Shown in pieces: positions 55,119 through 64,000 of a stretch of 64,000 nucleotides of DNA (position 1 is the stretch's first letter; every line of letters starts with the position of its first letter). The notes under the pieces were generated by a model, which saw only the letters and a program-made list of their open reading frames with translations, did no database searches and was not told where the DNA came from. This DNA is from Rhizobiaceae bacterium. GTDB taxonomy: Bacteria; Pseudomonadota; Alphaproteobacteria; Rhizobiales; Rhizobiaceae. Position numbers and translations under genes: made by a program. The stretch is from positions 62,001 to 126,000 of the forward strand of contig JAEPMJ010000001.1 of assembly GCA_017644005.1 (NCBI GenBank), written 5' to 3'.

Positions 55119-55338
55119 CAATGGGATTTTCCGTTGGCCGGCCGACACCTGATCGTATCGGACGCTTCAGCGACTGTTGCACTGTGGGTACCAACGGGAG
55201 TGAGGCGCCTCAAGGAGCGACCCACCAAAAACGGCGCGTGGCAGGGTAGCGGATTTCCGCTCCTGCCACGACGCGGGAATAATGTTTCCCGGGCGGCCCC
55301 GGAGGCGATCCGGAGCCGGATACTCTTCTAAATTCCGA

Positions 55339-55932
55339 TCAGTCGGCCTTGCGCCACAACGACCAGATCGCCGGCATGAACGCGGCAGCGATGCCGACCT
55401 TGATCAGATCGGGAACGATGAAAGGCAGAACACCGAACTGCCAGGACTTCTCAGCGCCGATGAGTGTCGCCAGCCACGCGAAGCCGAGCAGCATGATCGC
55501 GAATTCGGCGACCAGTAGCGCGCCGAGGAACTTGAACACGCTGCGGTCCCAACCGCGGTCCGCGGCCCAGCCGACGATCGCCGCTGCGACCACAAAACCG
55601 GCCAGATAGCCGCCCGTCGTGCCCATCATGTAGGCGATGCCCACCCCCTTCTCAGGCGTGCCCTGAAACACGGGCCAGCCCATCGCGCCTTCGGCGAGAT
55701 AAAGCAGCAGGGTCGCAACTCCGAGGCGCATGCCGAATGTCGCCGCAATCAGGAAGATCGCGAGCGTTTGAAGCGACATATCAACCGGTCCGAGCACAAC
55801 CTTGGTCTTTGCCGACAGCGTCAGCAGAAGAGTGCCGCCGACAACAAGCAGCGTCTGCGTGACCAGCCGTGCAGTGCGGTCATTCGGCAGAGCCGCCGAA
55901 ATGAGAGGGCGTGCGGTAATTGCGGATGCCAT
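55339..55932 (-). CDS. bioY: Biotin transporter BioY
   Basis: This 197-residue integral membrane protein has about six helices. The S-component features are QTLAIFLIAATFGMRLGVAT, the glycine-rich MMGTTGGYLAGFVVAAAIVG and PFIVPDLIKVGIAAAFMPAI. It is the substrate-binding subunit for biotin uptake. No bioMN genes are adjacent, so it either works alone or with distant energising subunits. AAGGAG seven bases before ATG 55932 fixes the start. I see no BioR box in the short divergent region. Confidence 0.94.
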   Translation of the reverse strand: MASAITARPLISAALPNDRTARLVTQTLLVVGGTLLLTLSAKTKVVLGPVDMSLQTLAIFLIAATFGMRLGVATLLLYLAEGAMGWPVFQGTPEKGVGIAYMMGTTGGYLAGFVVAAAIVGWAADRGWDRSVFKFLGALLVAEFAIMLLGFAWLATLIGAEKSWQFGVLPFIVPDLIKVGIAAAFMPAIWSLWRKAD

Positions 55933-56041
55933 CAAAGTCTCCTTGCGTGAAAATCCGATGCCGGAACGAACGTGGTTTCGGTATATTGGCTTCCGTGTTA
56001 AGCGGCAACATGCATTCCCGCTAACCGCACAAGACAACAAA

Positions 56042-56947
56042 ATGCCGCTCACCTTCGACACGGCGTTCGAACCGGCCTATGGCAAGCCCGTTCCGGTCGC
56101 ACGGAACGTCTTGCGACTTACCGCGAACAACCCCGGCCCGTTCACCTTTTTCGGCACCAACAGCTATCTCGTCGGCCGCGACACTCTGGCGGTTATCGAC
56201 CCGGGGCCGGAGGACGAGGCGCACTTCAATGCACTCGTCGAGGCAATCGCCGGACGTGAGGTCAGCCATATCTTCGTCACGCATACGCATCGTGACCACT
56301 CGCCGCTGACACCGAGGCTCAAGGAACTCACCGGCGCGACGGTCCTGGCGGAAGGTCCGCACCGCGCCGCGCGCCCGCTGAGAATCGGTGAAATCAACCC
56401 GCTCGACGCATCTGCCGACACGGATTTTGCGCCCGATGCTGTCGTTGCCGACAGCCAGGTAACAGACGGTGACGGCTGGGCGCTGCGCGCCATCCATACG
56501 CCCGGGCACGCCGCCAACCATGCCGCGTTCGCGCTCGAAGGCACCGGCGTGCTGTTTTCCGGCGATCACGTGATGGCCTGGTCGACCTCGATCGTCGCGC
56601 CGCCCGACGGCTCGATGCGCGACTACATGAGCTCGCTTGGCCGGCTGCTTGAACGCGACGACACGCTCTACCTGTCCGGACATGGAGCGGCGCTTTCGAA
56701 TCCCGCGCCATTCGTCACCGGACTGCGCGAGCACCGGCTTGGGCGCGAATCGGCCATCCTCAAGCGCATTCAGGCTGGAGACCGTACGATCCCCGAGATC
56801 GTGCGGTCGGTCTACAAGGACACAGACCCTCGCCTTCACGGTGCGGCCGGTCTTTCGGTGCTGGCGCATGTGGAAGATCTGGTTGGGCGCGGACTGGTTG
56901 CCGCAGAAAGCGACATCGCAATCGACGGCGCCTACCGCATTCCCTGA
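56042..56947 (+). CDS. MBL-fold metallo-hydrolase
   Basis: This 301-residue zinc hydrolase has strand TNSYLVGRDTLAVIDPGPED, the metal motif FVTHTHRDHSPLTPRL, AIHTPGHAANHAAFALEG, VLFSGDHVMAWSTSIV and LSGHGAAL. The C-terminal helix region TIPEIVRSVYKD..LHGAAGLSVLAHV is the LACTB2-like winged-helix tail, which suggests nuclease or thioesterase type chemistry rather than beta-lactam cleavage. The start at ATG 56042 (MPLTFDTAFEPAYGKP) is where family similarity begins. Confidence 0.88.
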   Translation: MPLTFDTAFEPAYGKPVPVARNVLRLTANNPGPFTFFGTNSYLVGRDTLAVIDPGPEDEAHFNALVEAIAGREVSHIFVTHTHRDHSPLTPRLKELTGATVLAEGPHRAARPLRIGEINPLDASADTDFAPDAVVADSQVTDGDGWALRAIHTPGHAANHAAFALEGTGVLFSGDHVMAWSTSIVAPPDGSMRDYMSSLGRLLERDDTLYLSGHGAALSNPAPFVTGLREHRLGRESAILKRIQAGDRTIPEIVRSVYKDTDPRLHGAAGLSVLAHVEDLVGRGLVAAESDIAIDGAYRIP

Positions 56948-56953
56948 CGGACA

Positions 56954-57751
56954 CTATTCTGCGGGTGCCTGGAACAGCGCGTTGCGATCCGCAATCTCGG
57001 TCTCCATCGCAGCATAGAAACGCGTAATCGCCGCTGCGTTGCCGCCAAGATCGTGAACGCCGTAACGAGACGCCGATCGCAGGTCGATGTAGATCGCATC
57101 GCCCTCGTCCCGCAGGCGGATTGCAACGTCCGAGATCAGACCCAGCCATGGAGACGGAGCTACGACCTCCAGCGTAACGATACCTCCAAAGCCGCCCAGA
57201 CGCGCGCGCTCGTAAGTAGACCAGCCGAGTTCCTCCGTCGTAGCCGCGACGATGTCGAGCGCGACATCTAGCCCGAGCGCAAATCGCCGACCAGACACTT
57301 CTGGATAGGCCTCGGCCTGAACGGCGGCGTTGCTACGGTCGAAATAGGCCAGCGTGTTCATCGACGAATCGCGCCGGCCGATCGCGTGATGGAACGTCGG
57401 CGGGTCGGAAAGGTCGGATGAGACGTCGACGAGAGCCGGCAGAGTCAGCAGGCGATAGGTTGCCAGGCAAAACGGCATCAGCACGATCAGCGCCAGGATC
57501 AGACCTTTGGTCGAGTTGCGTCCGCCGCGGTCGCCGAACTCCCATAGCTGGACATAACCCAGCACCGCCAGCAGGATGGCAAGCAGTGCCATCGCGACAA
57601 TCAGGCCGAGCAACCAGAACAGCGAAATTGTGTCGATCAGGCCAGAGCGATGACCAAGCACCGTCGAGGCAAGCAGAGTGGCTGAGAATAGAGCCGTGCG
57701 CCGCGACCATTTGGCCACGGTCGAAACCCGCCGTTCCAGAAGCACCGCCAT
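56954..57751 (-). CDS. DUF1499 domain membrane protein
   Basis: This roughly 265-residue protein has three membrane helices in the N-terminal half (RRTALFSATLLASTVLGH, TISLFWLLGLIVAMALLAIL, TKGLILALIVLMPFCLATYR). The DUF1499 domain follows: AYPEVSGRRFALGLDVALDI, GWSTYERARLGGFGGIVTLE and FISD-like DVAIRLRDEGDAIYIDLRSA, ending with ASRYGVHDLGGNAAAITRFY. The start is uncertain between ATG 57751 and TTG 57781. Its function is unknown. It converges on the MBL gene with six bases between stops. Confidence 0.88.
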   Translation of the reverse strand: MAVLLERRVSTVAKWSRRTALFSATLLASTVLGHRSGLIDTISLFWLLGLIVAMALLAILLAVLGYVQLWEFGDRGGRNSTKGLILALIVLMPFCLATYRLLTLPALVDVSSDLSDPPTFHHAIGRRDSSMNTLAYFDRSNAAVQAEAYPEVSGRRFALGLDVALDIVAATTEELGWSTYERARLGGFGGIVTLEVVAPSPWLGLISDVAIRLRDEGDAIYIDLRSASRYGVHDLGGNAAAITRFYAAMETEIADRNALFQAPAE

Positions 57752-57803
57752 TGCCGCATCTAACCCCAGAGCTGCGCTCAATTAGCGCCTGGTTGCCGCT
57801 GGG

Positions 57804-59441
57804 TCAAAGGGCCTCGACGCCCGGCAGCGAATAGTCCCTGAACTGGTCGCGCAATGTCGTCTTCTGGATCTTTCCGGTAGCCGTGTGCGGGATTTCGTCG
57901 ACGAAAACGACATCGTCGGGCAACCACCATTTGGCGACCTTGCCGGCAAGATAGTCCAAAAGATCGTCCTTGGACGGTGACTTGCCCGCCTTGGCAACGA
58001 CAACAAGCAGCGGGCGCTCGTCCCATTTCGGATGCGCAATCCCGATAGCTGCCGCTTCCGCAACATCGGGATGGCCGACAGCCAGGTTTTCAAGGGTGAT
58101 AGTGGAAATCCATTCGCCGCCGGACTTGATCACGTCCTTGGCACGGTCGGTAATCTCCATGTAACCGTTTGGGTCAATATGGGCGACATCGCCGGTATCG
58201 AACCAGTTGTCTGAATCGAACTGCTCGGCGCCTGCGCCACCATAATAGGCAGAAGCAATCGCCGGACCGCGCACTTTCAATCGGCCAAACGTCTCACCGT
58301 CCCACGGGAGATCGTTGTTTTCGTCGTCGGTAATCTTCATCTCAACACCGAACGGGGCAAATCCCTGCTTTTCCTGAATATCAAGCTTGGCATCGCCTTC
58401 CAGGCCCGCATATTCCGGTTTCATGGATCCCAGCGACCCGAGCGGCGACATCTCGGTCATGCCCCAGGCGTGAATGACTTCCACATCGTAAATGCGTTGG
58501 AATTTTTCGGTCATGGCGCGCGGGCACGCCGAACCGCCGATCACGACCTTGTTCAGATGCGGCAGCTTCTTGCCGGTCTCCTCCAGGTGCTGCAGCAACA
58601 TCAGCCATACGGTCGGCACTGCAGCTGTGAATGACACCTTCTCGGTGTCGAGCAGTTCGTAGATCGCTTCGCCATCCATGCGCGCACCCGGCATGACGAG
58701 CTTGGCGCCAATCATCGGCGCGCTGTGAGCCAACCCCCAGGCGTTGGCGTGAAACATGGGAACGACAGGAAGGATGGTATCGCGCGAGGAGATGCCCATG
58801 GCGTCGGGCTGCACGGCGATCAGGGCATGCAGCACATTGGAGCGGTGCGAATAAAGCACGCCTTTGGGATCGCCGGTGGTTCCTGACGTGTAACACATGC
58901 CGCAGGCAGCATTCTCGTCGAGCTCTTTCCATGCGAAGTCACTGTCCGCATCAGCCAGCCAGTCCTCATAAGCGACGACATTATCGAGCTTCGTATCCGG
59001 CATATGCGCGCTGTCCGTGAGCACGATGATCTTCTGAAGCGAAGACACCTGCGTCGCGATCTTTTCGACGATCGGCATGAAGGTCAGATCGACAAACAGC
59101 GCCTTGTCCTCGGCATGATTCATGATCCAGGCGATCTGATCGGGGAAGAGCCGCGGGTTCAGCGTGTGGTAAACGGCTCCGATCCCCATCGTGCCGTACC
59201 AGGCTTCTATGTGGCGAGCAGTGTTCCAGGCGAGCGTGGCGATTCTGTCGCCCTCGCCGAAGCCGTCACGAGCGAGCTTCTGTGCAACCTTCAACGACCG
59301 CACTCTGATCTCGGCATAGGTCGTTCTGGTGATCGGACCTTCCACCGACCGCGTAACGACCTCGCGACTGCCATGCTGGATTGCAGCATAGTCGAGTATC
59401 TTGTGGCACAGAAGCGGCCATTGCTGCATCAGTCCGAGCAT
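57804..59441 (-). CDS. Acyl-CoA synthetase, medium/long-chain fatty acid or 3-methylthiopropionate type
   Basis: This 545-residue ANL-superfamily ligase has the ATP motif [20 protein letters not shown], the A5 motif [13 protein letters not shown], the A7/A8 hinge [20 protein letters not shown] with KSGGEWIST, and the catalytic lysine in [14 protein letters not shown]. The overall wording fits the AlkK/DmdB clade, which activates medium-chain fatty acids or 3-(methylthio)propionate. The exact acid is undecided. GGGAGG ahead of ATG 59441 ([16 protein letters not shown]) fixes the start. It could act with the thiolase or the AlkB-like enzyme (speculative). Confidence 0.92.
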   Translation of the reverse strand: MLGLMQQWPLLCHKILDYAAIQHGSREVVTRSVEGPITRTTYAEIRVRSLKVAQKLARDGFGEGDRIATLAWNTARHIEAWYGTMGIGAVYHTLNPRLFPDQIAWIMNHAEDKALFVDLTFMPIVEKIATQVSSLQKIIVLTDSAHMPDTKLDNVVAYEDWLADADSDFAWKELDENAACGMCYTSGTTGDPKGVLYSHRSNVLHALIAVQPDAMGISSRDTILPVVPMFHANAWGLAHSAPMIGAKLVMPGARMDGEAIYELLDTEKVSFTAAVPTVWLMLLQHLEETGKKLPHLNKVVIGGSACPRAMTEKFQRIYDVEVIHAWGMTEMSPLGSLGSMKPEYAGLEGDAKLDIQEKQGFAPFGVEMKITDDENNDLPWDGETFGRLKVRGPAIASAYYGGAGAEQFDSDNWFDTGDVAHIDPNGYMEITDRAKDVIKSGGEWISTITLENLAVGHPDVAEAAAIGIAHPKWDERPLLVVVAKAGKSPSKDDLLDYLAGKVAKWWLPDDVVFVDEIPHTATGKIQKTTLRDQFRDYSLPGVEAL

Positions 59442-59599
59442 GCGCGTTCCTCCCAAAATCGCAGTTCAGATTGTGCAGTCCTGACCAGGTTTGTCCATTG
59501 TCTGTTTGTTGGATGTAGCGGCAGCATGGGCCTCGCCACAATTCCACCATCAATAGCCACGAACATGAGGCTGGGAGACTTGTTACGCAGGAGGTTCGC

Positions 59600-59956
59600 A
59601 TGGACGCGACCGACCCGGTGTCTCCCGGCACACCCTCAATGGACGAGGCCGCCGGCCTCAAAGCCGCGCTGAAAGCGGCTGCTCCGTTCACAAACGGCTG
59701 CCAGACTGCGCTGGAATCCGCCCTGGCCGAAACCGAGGGGTTTCTGCTCTTCCGGCTTCGATCCGACCCCAAAGACGACCACTGGGTTGCCGCCGTCGTG
59801 CTCGGCACCGGTGAAATGCAGTCGATGAACATCGTCACCATGGCCAAGAGCGATAGCAGCGCCACTGTGGAAACACTGGACAGTTCGCAGGAGCCGCTGG
59901 CGCGTATCGTGCCGGCTTACGCTGAAGTGCTCACCCATCTGCACGCGGGACCCTGA
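59600..59956 (+). CDS. Conserved hypothetical protein, 118 residues
   Basis: The gene has an excellent ribosome site, AGGAGG, seven bases before ATG 59600. The protein is soluble and acidic: TNGCQTALESALAETEGFLL, then FRLRSDPKDDHWVAAVVLGT. I do not recognise a family, and no motif suggests an enzyme. It is divergent from the acyl-CoA ligase gene across about 160 bases and lies upstream of the epimerase gene on the same strand with a gap of 114 bases. Codon use is like that of the surrounding genes, so it is likely real. Confidence 0.7.
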   Translation: MDATDPVSPGTPSMDEAAGLKAALKAAAPFTNGCQTALESALAETEGFLLFRLRSDPKDDHWVAAVVLGTGEMQSMNIVTMAKSDSSATVETLDSSQEPLARIVPAYAEVLTHLHAGP

Positions 59957-60070
59957 CGGCAATCCACCCTACGGCATGGACAGCAGAGCGCTGCTGCTCT
60001 AAGGCAGCGCCTTCCATTTAGTTTGACCGCTTGCCGATCCGTCGGGCAGCGAAACTGTCCGGTTTGAGCC

Positions 60071-61042
60071 ATGCCACGAACAAAAAAGACCAAGCGCATT
60101 CTGATTACCGGCGGCTCGGGCTGTGTGGGCCACTATCTGGTCGAGGAACTGGCGCGCGAAACGAAGCACGAACTCGTGCTGGTGCTGCGGAACCCGGCCA
60201 AGCTCCAGCTCGCGCCCGAATACATGAAGCGCGTCACGATTATCGAGGCCGACGTCAAGGACACCAGCGCCTATCTCGATAAGCTCGGGCACATCGACAT
60301 GGCGATTCTGGCCGCCGCCTGCTGGGGCGGCCCCGACGCGCCGGTCGTGAACGTCGATACCAAAGTCGCGATCACCCGGCACCTCGCGGCGCATGGCGGC
60401 AGCCGCGTTTTCTATTTCAGCTCCGCCAGCGTGCTGGACCGCGACGGCAGCATGCTGCAGGCCGCGCATGACCTTGGAACGGAATATATCCGTTCCAAAT
60501 ACGATCAGGTGGTCGCCATGGAAGCGTTGGACGTGGAGATCGAGCGCGTCGGGATTTTCCCCACCCTGGTTCTCGGCGGCGAAGAGGGCAAGCCGATGTC
60601 GCATTTCGCCAAGCTGCTGAAAGAAGCCGCCCCTTGGGCATGGGCAGCAAGCTTCTTCCGCGCAGACGGCAAGTTTCACTACATCCACACCCGCGACATC
60701 GCGAGCACGATGCGCATTCTCGTTGATGCCAAAGACATTCCGGGCGGCAAGCCCGCACGCATTGTCCTCGGCAACGCTGCAACGACCGTCGATCAGTTCG
60801 TGGGGGACTTCGTAAAGTATCGCGGCATCTGGAACCCGTTGAGTATCAAACTCCGTGATTCCTATGCGCGCGTTTTCATCAAGCTGTTCCGGGTCCAGAT
60901 GGAAGCCTGGGACCGCTATTGCATGGAACATCGCGATCTGTCGTTCCACCACCCGGTGAATCCGACGGTGCTGGGTGAGGAAGCCTATTGCGTTAATCTG
61001 CAGACTGCACTTGGGAGTATTGGAGCGCCGCGACGCAATTAG
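60071..61042 (+). CDS. NAD-dependent epimerase/dehydratase (extended SDR)
   Basis: This 323-residue Rossmann-fold protein has the nucleotide site ILITGGSGCVGHYLVEELA, SSASVLDRDGSM for the Ser site and YIRSK as the YxxxK catalytic pair. HYIHTRDIASTMRILVDA further on is typical of extended SDRs. Substrates are often nucleotide sugars, and the polysaccharide genes downstream would fit, but the C-terminal part is not diagnostic. No RBS of note precedes ATG 60071. Confidence 0.85.
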   Translation: MPRTKKTKRILITGGSGCVGHYLVEELARETKHELVLVLRNPAKLQLAPEYMKRVTIIEADVKDTSAYLDKLGHIDMAILAAACWGGPDAPVVNVDTKVAITRHLAAHGGSRVFYFSSASVLDRDGSMLQAAHDLGTEYIRSKYDQVVAMEALDVEIERVGIFPTLVLGGEEGKPMSHFAKLLKEAAPWAWAASFFRADGKFHYIHTRDIASTMRILVDAKDIPGGKPARIVLGNAATTVDQFVGDFVKYRGIWNPLSIKLRDSYARVFIKLFRVQMEAWDRYCMEHRDLSFHHPVNPTVLGEEAYCVNLQTALGSIGAPRRN

Positions 61043-61179
61043 TCATGTTGATAAACTAGGTTCTCAAATCAGCGACGATCTGATTCAAGTGGCTTTTATG
61101 GAGACCACCTTGGCAGGTTTGCTGATGAGGGTGCCGATTGTGCGTTCTGAAGTGCACCCCGCCTCTCCCCTTCCCGTCC

Positions 61180-61372
61180 TCACCACCTCATCGACAAGAA
61201 GGCGGCGGCGAACGGCGCCTTCAGTCGCTTGGCCTCCGACAGATCCATGCCGCCATACTTCGAGCGCCACTTGTAGAATGTCGCGTCGCTGACGCCATGT
61301 TTGCGGCACAGATCAGCAGCCGACATGCCCGCCTGCGTCGGAAAACCTGGATCGTCTCGTTGCCTGCATCCT
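61180..61372 (-). pseudogene. Decayed IS3-family transposase orfA
   Basis: The minus strand encodes MSAADLCRKHGVSDATFYKW followed by RSKYGGMDLSEAKRLK, the HTH core of IS3-family OrfA, then runs into an unrelated stop. Upstream, in another frame, RRSRFSD remains of the usual N-terminus, and the roughly ten residues expected between (EEQI..L.E) are missing. The element therefore has an internal deletion with frameshift and lacks its 3' half and all of orfB. It lies at the boundary between the epimerase and the polysaccharide genes. Confidence 0.85.
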
Positions 61373-61427
61373 CCTGTTGGGACCAGGCTAACCTCAAAGC
61401 GACGACAATTCAGGTGAGCAGGTCATG

Positions 61428-62690
61428 CTAGGTGTTGTGACCGGTGCCAAGTCTAGCCCTCATGGGGACAGAGAGCACAGCCCCCATCGCAAGCGTGACA
61501 GCGCCAGAAACTGGACTCATGTTGAATATTATGTAGGCCGACATCATCATTGGCATCGTGACTACAAGAGCCAACCCCGCGCGTCTGTATGCGGGGTCAC
61601 CCGCAGCATTCATCGCGATGAACGCTACGATCAAATAACCTGCCAGAAAAACTAGCCCCAGAGCGCCGAATGCCACCATATGCACGATGTAGTCATTGTG
61701 AATCCTGATGCTTCTCCAGGCAGGGTCCTGCGAAGCGAAATATTCTAAGACCGCCGAATGCACCGAAGAGAGGCCGTGCCCTAAGAGAGGTTTGTCCAGG
61801 AACGCCTGCCAACCGGCCACGACCTGCTCCATACGTATGCCGAACGACCCGTCTTGTGTAATTCGCCCCTCATGGATGTAGATTTCCACAGAGGTCCACA
61901 GATTGGCATAGCGCTCCAAGCTCAACTGCCCGATCACCCAACTAAGCAGAATCAATGTCACCGTGGCAACTGCAACGAACACTAGCCAACGGCCGTTCTG
62001 CACGACCCAAACCAGCCCAATACAGACGAAACCAACTAGGACTGCCGCGATGACAATTTTGGTTTGAGCGTAAAAAAGCACTGCTACGGCAAAGCCTGCA
62101 CTCGATAGGAAAAATATCGACAATCTCGCGCTCTCGAGTGCGCGCGAGACGACAAAAAGGAGCCATATAGCGAGTACGCAACCGTACGAAAGAGCGTCCA
62201 TATCCAGTCCGCCCGGTCGATAGGATTGTATCGTAAGTGCGATTCCCACTGAAATGGCCGCTCCCGCAATCAATGTTATGCAGATGAGACCGTCGAGAAT
62301 CGGTGGCCCGAGTTCCAATTTCCGAAGTGAATACGCATAGAGAGCAAGTGCGGGCAACGGAAGATAGTTGAATGCAGTCGAACCGATTTCACCAATTGAA
62401 CCACCGTTCAGGACTTCGACTAACACGACGAGGAGATAGAGCGAGAAAAACAGCCTATGCACATATTTCAAATCACTTGGAAAATCGCGATCGCGCATCA
62501 GCGTCCCCAGCCCAAAGAGCGACACTGCCGCAAGTGAGACCGTCGCTCCCGCCGACAATAGCGAAGCAGGGAATCCCGCCATTGCGACTATACGTGCAGC
62601 GTTCCAATACACCGAGTTTTTACTTTTAGCGATTGAGGCAGGGCCCACTTTGTTTCTGTCATCCGACAGGTTGGTCAAGAGTGCCCCCAT
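61428..62690 (-). CDS. O-antigen ligase family (Wzy_C) membrane protein
   Basis: This 420-residue protein has about 12 membrane helices and a large periplasmic loop before the last ones. The Wzy_C features are GHGLSSVHSAVLEYFA and RIHNDYIVHMVAFGALGLVF. It is either a polymerase or a ligase of surface polysaccharide, and these two cannot be told apart by sequence alone. ATG 62690 ([16 protein letters not shown]) is chosen; it overlaps the upstream glycosyltransferase gene by 32 bases. Base composition looks lower in GC than in the rest of the window. Confidence 0.85.
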   Translation of the reverse strand: MGALLTNLSDDRNKVGPASIAKSKNSVYWNAARIVAMAGFPASLLSAGATVSLAAVSLFGLGTLMRDRDFPSDLKYVHRLFFSLYLLVVLVEVLNGGSIGEIGSTAFNYLPLPALALYAYSLRKLELGPPILDGLICITLIAGAAISVGIALTIQSYRPGGLDMDALSYGCVLAIWLLFVVSRALESARLSIFFLSSAGFAVAVLFYAQTKIVIAAVLVGFVCIGLVWVVQNGRWLVFVAVATVTLILLSWVIGQLSLERYANLWTSVEIYIHEGRITQDGSFGIRMEQVVAGWQAFLDKPLLGHGLSSVHSAVLEYFASQDPAWRSIRIHNDYIVHMVAFGALGLVFLAGYLIVAFIAMNAAGDPAYRRAGLALVVTMPMMMSAYIIFNMSPVSGAVTLAMGAVLSVPMRARLGTGHNT

Positions 62691-63834
62691 TCTTGGATAA
62701 CTCAAGGTAAATACTACGCATGCTTTGCTGAAAGCGATCGGGCCCAAATCTGTCCTTATGACGCATTTGACCAGCTTTACCCATGGAGCGTCGCTGCTTT
62801 GCATCTTTCGCTAGTCTAGCAATCCTGTCCGCTAGCAGTGCAACATTGTCCGGAGGAACCAAGTATCCCGTCTCACCGTCTACCACCTGCTCCGGAAGTC
62901 CTCCCACTTTGCTGGCGATGACGGGCAACCCTGCTGCCATCGCCTCATTTACTCCCAGTCCGAACGCTTCCGATCTGGAGGGTTGGACATAGATGTCCAA
63001 ACACGAAAGAAAGTCGCCTGGCTCGCTTACATAGCCAGGGAGAGCAACTTCATTGCCGCAATCCAGCATATCAATAAGATGCCTGAGACGGCTCTCCTGC
63101 CCGCCCGATCCTGCAACAACCAATCGGATCTCCGGAAATCGACCTTTGAGCTCGGCAACCGCCCTGATCAGGGTGTCTATGCCTTTTTCCGTTTCCAAGC
63201 GCGAAAGTGATCCAATGACTGTATGACCGGCGCGATCTAGCCCCAGTCGAGCGGCAAGCCTCGATGATCCATGCAGTGACTTTTCGGAGGGCGGCGCGCC
63301 ACTACTGATCAACCTAAGTTTTTCGGAACGACACCCAGCTTCGAGGAAGCGGTGCATGTCATGCTCCGACACGACACATACCAAATCGGCCCAGCGGTTA
63401 ACCGCGCGTGTGGTGAGCCAATATTTGAGCGCCGCACCACTACCCACTATGCCGTGTGCCGTGAAAACGCGCGGCACTCCAGGAAGGACCTTTTTCGCGA
63501 ACCACAACAGGCCCGATTCTATGTGTACGTGGACAATATCGATAGGAGCTAGGGCAGCTTCTTCTGCAAGTGCCCTACGAACCGAGGAAAATCCGGTTTG
63601 GGCATCTAGTTCCAGCCGACGAAATGGCCGTCGTGGGACCCCTTCGCGGTCAAACAGAACAGATCCTGGTCCATCCGGGGCAACGAGCGAAAACTGATCG
63701 GGTGGAGACATTGCCCTGATAAGCCGCAAAACGTGCTGCTCTGCACCACCTAGATACAGGCAGGGAAGGAGGTGGATTATTCGCAGAGGACGATCGCGCT
63801 TGTCAGAATGCGCCCCTGTGCTGTCCCGAGTCAC
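62659..63834 (-). CDS. Glycosyltransferase family 4
   Basis: This 391-residue GT-B enzyme has the acceptor-domain loop [20 protein letters not shown]. The donor-domain core has [37 protein letters not shown] and [20 protein letters not shown] with the EX7E glutamates. It retains the nucleotide sugar's configuration while adding to a growing glycan. The GTG start overlaps the stop of the upstream ABC transporter gene (GTGTGA), indicating a polysaccharide synthesis and export operon. The sugar is unknown. Confidence 0.93.
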   Translation of the reverse strand: MTRDSTGAHSDKRDRPLRIIHLLPCLYLGGAEQHVLRLIRAMSPPDQFSLVAPDGPGSVLFDREGVPRRPFRRLELDAQTGFSSVRRALAEEAALAPIDIVHVHIESGLLWFAKKVLPGVPRVFTAHGIVGSGAALKYWLTTRAVNRWADLVCVVSEHDMHRFLEAGCRSEKLRLISSGAPPSEKSLHGSSRLAARLGLDRAGHTVIGSLSRLETEKGIDTLIRAVAELKGRFPEIRLVVAGSGGQESRLRHLIDMLDCGNEVALPGYVSEPGDFLSCLDIYVQPSRSEAFGLGVNEAMAAGLPVIASKVGGLPEQVVDGETGYLVPPDNVALLADRIARLAKDAKQRRSMGKAGQMRHKDRFGPDRFQQSMRSIYLELSKNGGTLDQPVG

Positions 63835-64000
63835 ACCTCTATCTCCTGTCCGAAAAACTGCTGTTCGCTGAGTTTTCTGTAGAGCCCGCCCTGCTTGGAG
63901 AGTTCGTCGTGAGTGCCGTCTTCGACGATCTCGCCGTCACGAACCACCACGATGCGGTGCGCGGATTGCACAGTGGCAAAGCGGTGCGCGACAATGAGCG
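63831..64000 (-). CDS. ABC exporter ATP-binding C-terminus, partial
   Basis: The last 55 codons of a gene that enters from the right edge read [20 protein letters not shown], then [28 protein letters not shown] and a short tail ending EIEV. The switch histidine in IVAHR and the GTHDEL wording are those of fused permease-ATPase exporters of the MsbA type. It probably moves a lipid-linked glycan or lipid across the inner membrane. Its stop overlaps the glycosyltransferase start. The substrate cannot be told from the fragment. Confidence 0.9.
   Translation of the reverse strand, partial: LIVAHRFATVQSAHRIVVVRDGEIVEDGTHDELSKQGGLYRKLSEQQFFGQEIEV

Noticed and set aside
55933..56041. BioR-type operator upstream of bioY
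   Set aside because: No TTATMKATAA-like palindrome was found in the divergent region.

Overview
The window is chromosomal DNA from an alphaproteobacterium, most likely a Hyphomicrobiales (Rhizobiales) member close to Phyllobacteriaceae such as Mesorhizobium, Nitratireductor or Aquamicrobium. The call rests on a MucR/Ros regulator, a seven-gene Mrp/Pha antiporter, a DivJ/PleC-type kinase, several DUF families typical of that order (DUF1491, DUF2336, DUF5330, DUF6456, DUF853) and a gene transfer agent (GTA)-like head gene cluster. The genus is inference.

Region 1 (1-8049, minus strand) is a head-morphogenesis cluster in RcGTA order: small-terminase-like protein, large terminase, portal, small membrane protein, prohead protease, HK97-type capsid, and a connector running off the left edge. 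Between portal and prohead protease sits a block that is foreign to such clusters. It holds a 244-residue protein with an HNH/zinc-ribbon-like nuclease tail, two tandem paralogous immunity-like proteins, a 45-codon orphan tip of a second toxin, and two small coupled genes. It has the form of a polymorphic toxin-immunity cassette inserted into the GTA head operon, with the toxin start overlapping the portal stop. This is the main finding.

Region 2 (8351-19565) is envelope and regulation: a class A PBP, a split DUF1214/DUF1254 pair, a DUF2336 protein behind a CtrA-like box, DUF1491, a peptidoglycan-binding membrane protein, a DivJ/PleC-like kinase, DUF5330, SufE, then DUF6456, a solo DnaA domain IV protein, a small conserved protein and MucR.

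Region 3 (19809-25692) is the mrpABCDEFG Na+/H+ antiporter operon. Region 4 (25896-41468) is general metabolism and stress: MsrB, an SH3-like secreted protein, oligopeptidase B, a diheme cytochrome c, cytochrome c', Fe-SOD, branched-chain aminotransferase, HAD hydrolase, L,D-transpeptidase, DUF853 ATPase, a divergent methylmalonyl-CoA mutase small-subunit-like protein, a Tat-exported beta-helix protein, a ReAV-type asparaginase, DUF3750 and a thiolase.

Region 5 (41612-59956) contains a threonine dehydratase-betA-small protein-betB run for glycine betaine synthesis, tRNA-Pro(CGG), an L-lactate dehydrogenase-like flavoprotein, an AlkB-like di-iron monooxygenase, phosphoglucomutase, fructokinase, the sulfate activation genes cysD-cysNC-cysQ, BioY, an MBL hydrolase, DUF1499 and an acyl-CoA ligase. 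With Mrp, the bet genes suggest salt or osmotic adaptation (inference). Region 6 (60071-64000) begins with a nucleotide-sugar-type epimerase and a decayed IS3 orfA. It then enters a surface-polysaccharide locus (O-antigen ligase, GT4 glycosyltransferase, ABC exporter end) whose base composition looks lower in GC than the rest. Convergent gene pairs are packed tightly and six overlap at their 3' ends.
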